A stretch of 64,000 nucleotides of DNA from Toxonevra muliebris. Taxonomy: Eukaryota > Arthropoda > Insecta > Diptera > Pallopteridae. Below, piece by piece: positions 46,442-56,613 of the stretch. The notes below the pieces were generated by a model. That model had not been told where the DNA came from. It saw nothing but the letters and a program-made list of their open reading frames with translations, and ran no database searches. Position 1 is the first letter of the stretch. Every line of letters starts with the position of its first letter. Location of the stretch: the NCBI GenBank assembly GCA_963691655.1, contig OY829326.1, positions 18,650,878-18,714,877 of the forward strand, written 5' to 3'. A program made the position numbers and the translations under genes.

Positions 46442-46759
46442 ATTGCCAAAACCAAATTCTTATATTCCCCTGTCTCTGCTCTGAAATGAAACTAGACAAC
46501 TGAAAGAAAGAATAAACACAAAACACAAAACGACTTAATATATTTATTTTATATTGTGGTCAGCGTTGCCATCAGCGTTGCCGTTATGATAAAATTACGA
46601 ATGCGCTTACCCAATGGCAAAGTCTACTCATCAGAACTAAATCTGATGTACATCTGTGGAAGGGTTTCGAGCCCTAACTTTAGCAGTTAATGAAAAAATA
46701 ACACCAAATTGCAAAATCCTTCCTCTTTGGACACGATTTTTCGACCATATGGAAAATTG

Positions 46760-47178
46760 ACCCATACTGAAATTTCGTATAAATATGTTGGTTGACAATA
46801 TCATGCTATTGTGGGATTGGAAAAGGGGGTGTGGCACCTCCCATTTAATCTGAATACTTATTATATGGTATCTCAGGAACAATTTGTAGCACGATACTTA
46901 GATTTGGTATGTAAGTATTATTTATTATTACCGAGGTTAAATTCTTAATGCCAAGTAGACGTGGAACCTCCCACACAACTCATATGCTTTTTTGGGTGCA
47001 TCTCCAGAAACAGTTACGTACAGTACTCACATTTTGTTCAAATAGATTGGTTGTCAATACCATGCTACAGGATGGGATTGGAAAAGTGGGTTTGAAACCT
47101 CCGATATAAACTGGATATTCATTATGAGATATCGCAGCATCAACTACAGTGCGAAGATTTGGTAAGAAAGTATTATTG
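46760..47178. repeat. Three diverged copies of an about 135-bp tandem repeat
   Basis: Blocks starting near 46783 and 47047 share TTGGTTG-CAATA-CATGCTA, GGGATTGGAAAAG-GGGT, ACCTCC and GATTTGGTA-GTAAGTATTATT. The stretch between them (46920-47040) is a weaker third copy with GTGGAACCTCCCA and CATCTCCAGAA. No open frame or terminal repeats. Likely an old minisatellite or part of a transposon. Confidence 0.6.
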
Positions 47179-47360
47179 TTGTGATAGCATCTTTACTGGG
47201 GGACGTTTCACAAATTTGTCATGTAATACTTTCCATGTACACTTTTTCACGTAATGCGTTCCATATCGCACTTTCCCATTTTTGTGTGTATGTATGTATG
47301 CACCTATATACATATGTTCATTTTCTTTCAGTTTGTTGGATTAGTAGGTATGTGGGGATG

Positions 47361-48127
47361 GACATTAGACCGCGTGACATTAAGCCGCGATACATTTTGT
47401 ATGGCGGCCTAAGTTCATTTTCAAAATAAATTAAGGTCGCAAAACCGAAATGACTTTAGCCCGCGGGAAATAATTTAATTTTTCGATCGCGGTCTAAAGT
47501 CATTCGATCGTTTGACTTTAGACCGCGCGGTCTAATTTCATTTTTCGATCAAAATTAAAAAAAAAAACGAACAAGAAAATTTGCGTTTGGAGGTTCCCAG
47601 ACACAACACCCATGGCCATACCATAATGCCTAGTGAGCGTTATGACTGTTTTTGGGATTCTTTCATTAAAATTTTAAAAGTACTAAAAAAACTTTGTCTA
47701 GTAAACCAAATGTACATACATATATAAGAGAATGCAGTTTTATTTCGAGCTTTTTTACAAATTGGCTTATTTAAATAAGAAACTCTTCCATTTTTCTCGA
47801 CATTAGTATGAAAGCAAATAGGTAAACCTATAAAAACAAAAGCAAAAAATACATAAACATAATTTGCTTAGTTGAAAAAAATGAGAAACAAAACTCAAAG
47901 AAAAAACTAAAGAAAAATTTCCGTTCATTTCGTTTTTTTTTTGTTTGTTACCTTATTATGAATTCAAAATCCAGCGCGGTCAAAAGTCATTCGATCGTAA
48001 GACTTTAGCCCGCGCGGCCTAATTTTATTTTTCGATCGGTCTAATTTCATTTGTCGATCGCGGTCTAAAGTTATTCGATCCTAAATTCATTTTTTGATCG
48101 CTGCCTTATGTCACGCGGTCTAATGTC
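47361..48127. mobile_element. Foldback-type element with GACTTTAGACCGCG arrays
   Basis: The ends are inverted copies of about 31 bp beginning GACATTAGACCGCGTGACAT. Inside each end lie clustered palindromic words: CGCGGTCTAAAGTC, ATTCGATCG, GACTTTAGACCGCG. The centre (about 47560-47960) is plain AT-rich DNA. No coding potential. Confidence 0.75.
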
Positions 48128-49007
48128 ACTGCGCCGTGGGTATGGAACCATGCTCTACTTCCATTTCCAATACTATTTTCTACTACTTTTTCCCCTGCTT
48201 TTTTACATAATCACATTAAAATAGTAAAGGCATCACAGTGTTTATCGGGCCAGCTAGTAACATAACGTCTCGACTAGCTATAATTCATGTTCGTGTCGGA
48301 GCAGCTGATGCCCGTCAAAATATGAAGTGGACAAATTATGTTTAGGCGTTTCTTTTTACAAAATGCTTTGAACAGTAAACAGCAAATATGCGTTAAATTT
48401 GTTTCCCAATTTCTCCTACGTATTTCTTTTCAACTTGATTCTTTTATAATTTCATAAACACTCATATTCTGGACATATATTTATGAAATTAACTATTTCG
48501 TTTCTGTTGAGCTTAACTTGTGCTGTTTTTAAATACACAAGCGTCAAAATCGAATGAAACTTCAAATTTATGTTAGGGTTGATAGCAGCAAAATGTTAGA
48601 TTTTTTTGGTACGACATTAACATAAGGTGTCTCGACTAGACATTTTGATGGTAAAACAAGAACATCAACATGAATTATAGCTGGTCGAGACGCTGTTACA
48701 TAGCATCATTTTATGTTGATAAACCAAGCGCGTTTTTGAGGCTTTGTATTGTGTTAAAAAGAATAAATGCCGAAAATAGAAACGCATTCAGAAAGTTACT
48801 TAATATTTAGTGAGGAAAAGTTCAATTTCGAAAACTCGGTAAATTCTAAATTTATTAATTTATATATGAAAAAATGGTTGTAACTGGGCATTGCGTTGTT
48901 ATAGAATCTATAAAAATGCATTCTGAATTTCTTTTTATTAAAAATATGGCGAAAAGCCCATTTAAAAGTTGGCTCCTCAGTCTATTGAAAGAAAGATATA
49001 ACATTTT

Positions 49008-49590
49008 GACATGAGGAACCGCAGCGGGCTCCGAAACGATCACCTAATCCGCTAGTTCTATGAACTTTTTGACACTCTTCTGGCATCATAGACCATTCAA
49101 AGCCTATTAATTTAAAATAAATAACCAGAAATGTGAGCTGCCAAATTTGGAAGAAATTTGTAAACAATTTTTCCAAATTAAAAAATATTAAAAAAATATT
49201 AAGTATTTAAAAAATTTTTAAACGAAAAACAAGCAAGTTCATATTAGATGTCAGAAAATCTGACCAATATGTAATAAAAATGTCAAAGAAGAATGGCAAA
49301 AGTATATAGAACGGTAGTACTTGTGAAAATAACTGTCTTGTATTTCTCATTGAATTTACAATATTTTCATTTATAAAGAATATTGAAATGAGGGAACTAT
49401 CACAAAGAGCACTGATGAGGAACCGTAGCCGGTTCCGAAACGATCGTCTGATCTGCTAGTTGTATGAACTTTTTGATATCGTTACGGCATCATTGTTCGT
49501 TCAAAGCCTATTAATTTTAAATAATTAATCAAAAATGTGAACTGCCAAGAAATTTGTAATATTTTTTTCCAAATTAAGAAATTTTATAAA
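49008..49590 (+). repeat. Two direct copies of an about 180-bp unit
   Basis: 49008-49190 and 49412-49590 share TGAGGAACCG-AGC, CCGAAACGATC, GCTAGTT-TATGAACTTTTTGA, GGCATCAT, TCAAAGCCTATTAATTT and AATGTGA-CTGCCAA. Identity is high in blocks with small gaps. About 220 bp of unrelated AT-rich DNA separates them. Neither copy is coding. Confidence 0.7.
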
Positions 49591-49663
49591 ACATCCTTCT
49601 TGCACTAGAGGGAACACGAGCTATAGGATCGTATTGTTGTTATTTTTACAAACAAAAATTATT

Positions 49664-50239
49664 AGCCCTATTCACTCTTTAGAGTAAAGTGCTGGTTAAC
49701 GGAGTAACAGAGTAAAAGTGTAAAGCAAAATTACTCTACAAAAACAAAATATACGACATTTGCTTTTACTCACACTTTACACTTTTACTCTAGTTCGACC
49801 CTTTAGTAAAATATTTGTTACTCTGAGTAAGAGAGAAAATTAGTGTTGCCTAGTTTTGTTCCTGGCGCTTTTAATTGGGAACATTGATCGCAGAGAAAAT
49901 AAAAAAAAAGCTGTCAACAATATGAAATGAAAAAATTTTGAATTTCTACTCATGTTTTTATTTATAAGAACGTTTGAAAACTATTGCGAATCAATTTTAT
50001 CTTCTTTTCACCTTCAACACACTTAAATTTGCAAACAGCTTCTAGCATTAAAGGATGTTTTTGCACTTTTACTACAAACTTTTTCAATGGAAAAAAAGTA
50101 AACAAATAATGAAAAATATATTTTTTGACTTTTACTCCAGAGAGTACTTTTTTAGTTTTAGAGGCGTTCACGCTCTAGAGTAAAACATTACTTTTTTACT
50201 CCGTTACTCAGCGCTTTACTCCAAAGAGTGAATAGGGCT
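49664..50239. mobile_element. MITE with long TIRs upstream of Trs20
   Basis: Ends are inverted copies of AGCCCTATTCACTCTTT followed by GAGTAAAG-GCTG and AACGGAGTAA, over about 55 bp. Subterminal words ACTTTTACTC and GAGTAAAAGT repeat inside. Length about 576 bp. It ends about 280 bp before the Trs20 start codon. Confidence 0.8.
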
Positions 50240-50520
50240 ATTGTGAGCGTAACGATGTGTGTTCAATGATTTGGACTCAATGGATGGACTGAAATATCGA
50301 TGCTTTCAATACAGTGGATGTCTGGAGCAAGTTTATTAGTTGTAACATTTGCAATACTTCTCTGTTAAAGTTGTGCAAACGCACACTAGGCGATAAAGGT
50401 GGCAGCACTGATTGAATTCAAAATCAGCTGTTAGAAATTTTTAGATGAAGCAGTAATTATTTTCTATTTCCAGTTTTCAATTTTACCAATATCCATTTTT
50501 TGAAATTTGAAGAATTAATA

Positions 50521-51007
50521 ATGGCCACATACTATTTTGTTATCGTGGGCCACAATGATAATCCTGTATTTGAAATGGAATTCACAACAGTAAACAAAGA
50601 ATTACGGGTATGTATATCTGCAGTTGGGGGAAACTTTCATTCTCATTTTAAGTTCTTCCTTTCATCTGCAGAAGGAGGACCATAGGCATCTCAGTCAATT
50701 CATTGCACATGCTGCATTGGATTTAGTCGATGAGCACAAGTGGAAAACGGCAAATATGCACGTCGGACGCTGTATCGATAAGTTCAATCAGTGGTTCGTA
50801 TCAGCTTTTGTCAGCGCAAGCCAAATTCGTTTCTTAATTGTTCATGATAATAAGAACGACGAGGGCATCAAGAATTTTTTCAATGAAATATACGAAACAT
50901 ACATAAAACATTCGATGAATTCCTTCTATAAAATCAACACGCCCATTAAATCGCCAATGTTTGAGAAGAAAGCACAACTATATGGGCGAAAGTATTTACT
51001 GTCGTAA
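50521..51007 (+). CDS. Trs20: TRAPP complex subunit 2 (Trs20 / TRAPPC2, sedlin)
   Basis: Two exons, 50521-50607 and 50672-51007, joined in phase 0 across a 64-bp intron, encode 140 residues, the same length as human TRAPPC2. It is a small longin-fold subunit of the TRAPP complexes, which act as exchange factors for Rab1/Rab11-type GTPases in ER-Golgi and Golgi traffic. Family blocks visible: start YYFVIVGHNDNPVFEMEF, then FIAHAALDLVDEHKW, and the C-terminal PIKSPMFEKKAQLYGRKYL. No signal peptide or membrane segment, as expected for a cytosolic peripheral protein. The ATG at 50521 begins the longin strand. An AATAAA signal at 51030 lies only 23 bp after the stop. Confidence 0.96.
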
Positions 51008-51029
51008 TTGTAATATTTTTTTAAATAGA

Positions 51030-51035
51030 AATAAA
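51030..51035 (+). terminator. Polyadenylation signal candidate, Trs20
   Basis: AATAAA occurs 23 bp after the stop codon, implying a very short 3' UTR. Confidence 0.6.
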
Positions 51036-52027
51036 AACTAGTAACAATGCCTGTGATGAATTGAATTTACTGAAATCAGATAAAAACTTGTACTAAATCT
51101 CCTAATACAGGGATTTATTTGGAATCTCTTCGATTAAAACTATTTGTAATCGTGAGAATTGAAAAACGGTAAAAGAAATAGCTATGACCCAATCGTTGCT
51201 ATTTTAAGCATGATTGTGATAATTTCGAAAATGTGCAGTATTCCAGTGAGTCATAGCAGTTGTTATTCTTGAAGAAAATAACAAAACTTAACAGGGCCTC
51301 GCAGAACAAACAACTTTGTCTAGTGAAAACGTACTCAGGTATGTATTTACTAAATAATGCTAAAATACTTCAAGTTGAAGGTTCCATCATTTAATGTTAA
51401 CTTTTTATTTATTTAAAACTTGAAATAACTACGTAAATGCAAATATTTTTCATAGAAGGTCACAGCCAGCATTTGGAAGACCATTTTATTGAAAATCACC
51501 ATGTAGTATTTTTTAACCATTAAAAATGGACTAAAAAACCGTAATAAAAGACTCTTCATGTGGAGTCGCCTGTATGGTACCATTTTCTCCCGACAAAAAA
51601 GTTTTTCTATGATCAGAAAATGAGCTTATTTTCAATTGTTTTAATCGCGCTGGGGAATCAAAACTGACTCGAATTTGTTAAAAAATTTCATGAAATGCTG
51701 GCTGAGATACGAACAAAAAACTTTTGTATAATGTTAGGGGCAAATTTATTATGAGTTGTCGCAGTAGGAAATGTATCTGATTGGAAAAAGATAATTTTAT
51801 ACATATGTCGGATCAACTCCCTGGCAACCAAGGTCTTCATCCATTGCTCCGTTCATTCGAATTTAATTTGTTGAAACTACTAAAAACGCAGCGTGTCCCT
51901 TAGCGCACGCAAAATCACAACGTCTCATCGACTATATTTCTCATAGGCAACTGCCCTTGTAATCTATACAATTGTTATTGCTTACACGTTTCATGCCGTT
52001 TCCATAGCGACGCTCAGGGCCACACTC
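51036..52027. other. Intergenic DNA, no gene seen
   Basis: AT-rich sequence becoming GC-richer from about 51830. No motif or bounded repeat was recognised. Confidence 0.4.
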
Positions 52028-52051
52028 GACAAAGTATCTAGATACTTTGTC
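52028..52051. repeat. 24-bp perfect palindrome
   Basis: The left half GACAAAGTATCT is followed directly by its exact reverse complement. It sits in a locally GC-richer stretch (about 51890-52080) and could be a dimeric protein-binding site. Confidence 0.6.
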
Positions 52052-52356
52052 TCGCTCTCAGTAGCAAGCAAGGAACATTTTTCTCAATACATAAAATAGG
52101 CAACTTCGATCTCAATTAAAATATTACATCTTTATTCAAAAAAGGGGTAATACATAAACAAAGTAGATATAGCGCTACCGTATACATTGCACCGACACAT
52201 ATATATTTTTGTATGATTTTTTGTAATTAAACACATCAATACGTTTGGATAAATTAGAAAACAAATATTAGGAAGAAAATAGCGAAGGTGTAACAGGCAC
52301 TGCACACTTTGGTCCCCCTTCCACTTTTGAAAATGTAGACAGCACAAGCTGAGAAA

Positions 52357-52480
52357 ATGCCGTCCAGCTCGATAGCTGCTGTGGTCGCTGCTACTTCTTT
52401 TGCTGCCTCTAGCACCGCCGCCTCTTACACTGCCGGCACTTCCACGGCCGCCAACGCTGCCGCTGTTAATGCTCGCCTTT
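52357..52480. other. GC-rich alanine-codon patch
   Basis: A stretch rich in GCN/GCC trinucleotides translates as alanine/serine-rich on the plus strand (MPSSSIAAVVAATSFAA) and as alanine-rich on the minus strand with one stop. It differs sharply in composition from its surroundings. Neither strand shows splice or family support, so I do not call a gene. Confidence 0.35.
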
Positions 52481-53186
52481 TAATTTTAAGGCTAGCATAC
52501 TGGTTTTTGACTTCAATACTTAACGCATATACTATTAAAGCATTAATATTTTTAAATTTTCACAACTTGTTTTGTTTTTTTCCTTGCGCCAACAATCAGC
52601 TGATTGAAAATTACAGCGAGTTGCAAACATTACAGCGAGTTAAAAAAAAAATAGTGAATATGAATTCACTCGATTTCTAGAACACCAAAAACAATTTCAC
52701 TCGATATCAAATACACTTTCGAATTCACTTCACTCGGAATCTGGAACATGCCTGATTATTTGATTAAAAAAAAAAAATTTTTTTGCTCCACATGGGATTG
52801 AACATATAAAGCTAAAACATTAGGAAAGTCCCCAAAAAAGATTTTTCAAATGACATTTGCAAATATAACTGTAGCTTGATTAAGCGTTGCCAATACATTG
52901 TATAAAAAATGCACGAAACTTAAGACCACCTTCTAGTCTAGATTTTTCAAAAAATTGATTTTTTTTTATGTTTCAAAAGTAAAGGCTTTTAAAAGTATAC
53001 TCGTAACAGTATTTCGACTTCTACAGCCTATTTAGCAGGTGAGCGCAGAAGCAGGTAAAAGGGTTGACCGAAGTTTAAACTCATTTATCTCGAAACTATA
53101 TTTTTCTGCACGGTGGTAGACAAAAACACAAAAACTACTGGACCGATTCGTCTCAAATTTTACTATATTATTCAGTAAACCAGTGC

Positions 53187-53336
53187 TTATCGCAGGAACT
53201 AAAAAAACTTTATACGTTGAGTGCCTCTTACTTTTAACATACAAAAAGTACTGAAAAAAAGGTGTTTTCGTAACGTAAATTTCAACAACGCGCCCATTCG
53301 TCAATTTTTTTTTTTTCATTTTAGTTCCTGCGATAA
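53187..53336. repeat. Inverted repeat with perfect 18-bp arms
   Basis: TTATCGCAGGAACTAAAA at 53187-53204 and its exact reverse complement at 53319-53336 enclose about 115 bp. It may be the core of a decayed foldback element. A 173-codon minus frame (53032-53553) runs through it but shows no family motif. Confidence 0.6.
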
Positions 53337-53599
53337 CTACACTCATATTGATTGAAATTGTTTTTTTTTTTTGGTTTAGATAAGTGGAAAATCCAAAATA
53401 TGACCCACCAGCAAGATCCGTTTTTTTTGAAGAGGGCAACTGTAACACCAATTTTAGTTTACTTAAAATTATAATATTTTTTTTAATAATTGGTCCAAAT
53501 CGTGTGATCGCGTGTATTGGGTAGAATACACTGAGGTTCCAATCACTAGGCATCCTTTCATCAGAGAATATTCTCCATATACATATTATTACTTATACA

Positions 53600-55260
53600 C
53601 ACTAACAAAAAATTAAACTCACGCAATAATTAATGAAATATTTATTGTTGCACTTTTTTTTCTTTTAGATACTTTGACATTTAATGTAAAAATGTTAATT
53701 AAAAAATAATAATAAACACAGTATTTTTCTTCTTTTTTTTTTTTGGGCATTTTAAAATATAATTCTTGCAAACACCTTAGTTTTAAAAACGGTTTTAATT
53801 TTTTTTTTTTTTTGATTTTTTTGAATAATCTTGAAATAAACGAAATATTGATTTCAAATTCTAAAAGAGTTAAATTAATTTGTATACTGGATTATTAGTA
53901 TTTTGCTCTTAAACAAAAATAAGATGTTTTTAATAATGCTTAATATTTTCTTAAATTAATCTTAACTACATTTTGTATAGCAAAATAAAAATAATAAAAA
54001 ATTGCAACTCTCTACTATAGATACATTTTTTTTTAAGATTTCTGTGGAAATACATATTTACTCTGTTAGGGAATATATAATATATGTATTAATGTATAAT
54101 TAAGATGTTTATTTACAGTAACAAAAGAGTTCCGAAAATACTTAACTTCTTTTTTTTAATCACATACACTCGCTCCAAAATATAAGTTCATCTTATCACA
54201 AGGTTTTTATACTCTACCATTTTTTAAGTTAAATTTAAGTATCAAATTCCATTGGAAATGAGCGTGATGAAACTTTCTAAAGTGTTACGAATTACAAGTT
54301 CGATTTAAATTGTTAAAAACCATGACATAGATTTCACTTGAAAAGTTTCTTCCTTGATTTGGTTCAAAAATATGCTTGTTTCTAAATCTTCATCTTTAAA
54401 CTTTTATTATAATAAAATATATAATATACATTATATATTAGGTGTTACAAGTCCAAGGAGACGATTCGTGACGAAGGGGAAAGTTTATATATTTCAAGAG
54501 CTTTAAATTTCTTTGCTTACTTTTCTACGCTCAAAATAATATTGGAAATATAATCAGATAGCAAAATATTGTGATAGATGAACTTATAATTTAAGGAGAA
54601 CGCAGTGGATATACATACATACGAACATATGGAGAAGCAAAAGAAAATAGTGTTTTATTAGTTTATTAATAGTAGGAAATTAAAGCAGTAATCTCTAATT
54701 TATCATCACTTATTAAGTGTCTTTAGATATTACAAACTACCACTACTACCGCACATGCGCACGCACCTAACGACAAGAAACACCTCTTCACTTTCCATGT
54801 CCAACTGTAAGTAAACAGAATATATAAACAAAATATTTCATTACTATTATTTGCGTTGATCGTTTTACTATAAAATAGTTAAGTCTGCCATTCAGTGATT
54901 TATTAAAATGAAACTTGTGATAATATACATATGTAGGGCCAATAATATTCTTTCTCACTTTAATTTGATTTACTAGTGAAATTGAAAGATGCAGAACTTA
55001 GCCTTAATACCAGTGATGTCACAGTATCCAACCATTTACCCAACAAAGCGTGACTTTGTTATTGATAGGCAAGAGCTATGTTAACACACTCTCTCGCCAA
55101 CTGGTGTTTTGAGAACCACTTAATTGTCGCAGATAACGATAACTACGTATTTTAACCCCTATCGAAGATTTACTTTGGTTCAAAATCTAATTGCATATAT
55201 TTCGGCCTGAAAAAACAGAATCCAAAGCGATTGAGATCATAGTGTTGCGTTCAAAGTCGT
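53600..55260. other. Intergenic AT-rich DNA with many homopolymers
   Basis: Dominated by poly-T and poly-A runs and AT dinucleotide tracts (for example around 54410-54440). No gene or bounded element seen. Confidence 0.5.
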
Positions 55261-55299
55261 CAAAGTTGAACCAGCTTCATACCAGAGCGAAGGAAGTTC

Positions 55300-56130
55300 A
55301 CTGAGAATGCGCATATGGCCAGTGCAACCTATTAGCAAGTTGGACAAAATCTGCCGCCTTAAAACAGTAAGCAGTGTTTATGAAGATGTGGAAAGGTGGA
55401 AGCCCAGTCAACGTCTAAATGGCAGAAGTTGTAGGGGTCTGTGTTGTAGAGACAGACATGACTTTGCAGTAACCCTCTTAAAACTGGTGTTCTTATTTTC
55501 ACTAGGTGAAGGAAAATTGATGATCTCATTTTACCAGTACTCAGACGAATCACTATTCAGGTATCCCATGAGGTGAAATATTTTGGAGTTATTCTAGATA
55601 CCAAACTTTTGTGGCGTTTTCATGTTGAGCTTTTTATCAATGTAAGGCTATTTTTGGCTAAATATGGGGTCTATCACCTTATAATCTTATGGCTCCAAAA
55701 GGTTATGATTAGATCCATCGTCAGCTATGCATCTGTAGTCTGGTGGAGCAGACTTAATGTTGATAGCGTAAGGAAAGCTCTTGCTATAGTTCAAAGGACT
55801 ATGCCCATTTGTTGTGCGGGAACATTTCCGCCCCATGTTCGACGCTTCATCAGAAAAGGATGAGAGCTTGATGGAAGTGGTCAGAAGTAGAAAACGATAG
55901 AGGGACGCTTCCAATCCTTTGGAAATAAGTAAGTGCAGCCTTGCGAATAAGCTTTGGCATTTATAAAATTTGTGCACAGAATTCTACAGAACTTTCGACT
56001 GTCCAAGGAGGCGTTTGTGAACTTGATGACCACTACAGACGAACTGCTAAAGCAATGAACATGAGCAAGATCAATTCTAAACATATTAAAATTGGCAACC
56101 TTAATCCTGTCCTAACTGGTAGTCCAAAAT
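55300..56130 (+). pseudogene. LINE relic, C-terminal part of reverse transcriptase
   Basis: The plus strand carries RT-thumb motifs of jockey/BS-like LINEs in broken frames: VSHEVKYFGVILDTKLLW (about 55560-55615), then IVSYASVVWWSRLN and a VQRT block (to about 55800). Upstream, KPSQRLNGRS and RKIDDLILPVL segments lie in other frames. No catalytic core or poly(A) tail was found. It lies between Trs20 and Jarid2. Confidence 0.75.
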
Positions 56131-56373
56131 AATTTAATTCTAGCGAGAATTCTTCCATTTCTTCCTCGCCAGAACTTTTAAGGAAATACCTATTGCAATC
56201 AGAGTATTTGCTTCCATCAATGACACAAGTTTCTCCAACTGCAATTTTTTGCTCACCACTTTAGAAATGGCACTTACATTTTAAACACGGTATCGAATGT
56301 AAAATTGTGTTCGACAGAAAATTCGATGAGCAATGAAAATTTCGACAGGGTTGCACTGCTCATAATAAGAATT

Positions 56374-56379
56374 TTTATT
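56374..56379 (-). terminator. Polyadenylation signal candidate, Jarid2
   Basis: AATAAA on the minus strand, about 235 bp beyond the Jarid2 stop codon. Confidence 0.45.
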
Positions 56380-56613
56380 CCATCTTCGCTAACCAACGAA
56401 TATCGAACGTTGAAACCAGATCATAATAAGGGCCTAAGTCTTTTGTCAAATGTAGTACTCAGAGTACACAATAACCATCTCGTGAATGATTCAACTATTT
56501 AATCAAAGATTTACTTACCATTAAGTGAAGATTCTGAATAAAGTTTCTGTGTGAAGCTTCCTTGTCACTGGGTATTGAAGAAAAGTTATTTACAAAGTAT
56601 ACCAACAGAATTA

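Noticed and set aside
14540..52800. Shared GGTTCAATCCC-type words at about 14545, 16640 and 52785
   Set aside because: Similar B-box-like words with different flanks; not enough shared sequence to define one repeat family.
53032..53553. 173-codon minus-strand open frame
   Set aside because: No motif, low-complexity Lys/Phe-rich composition and an inverted repeat inside; likely chance in AT-rich DNA.
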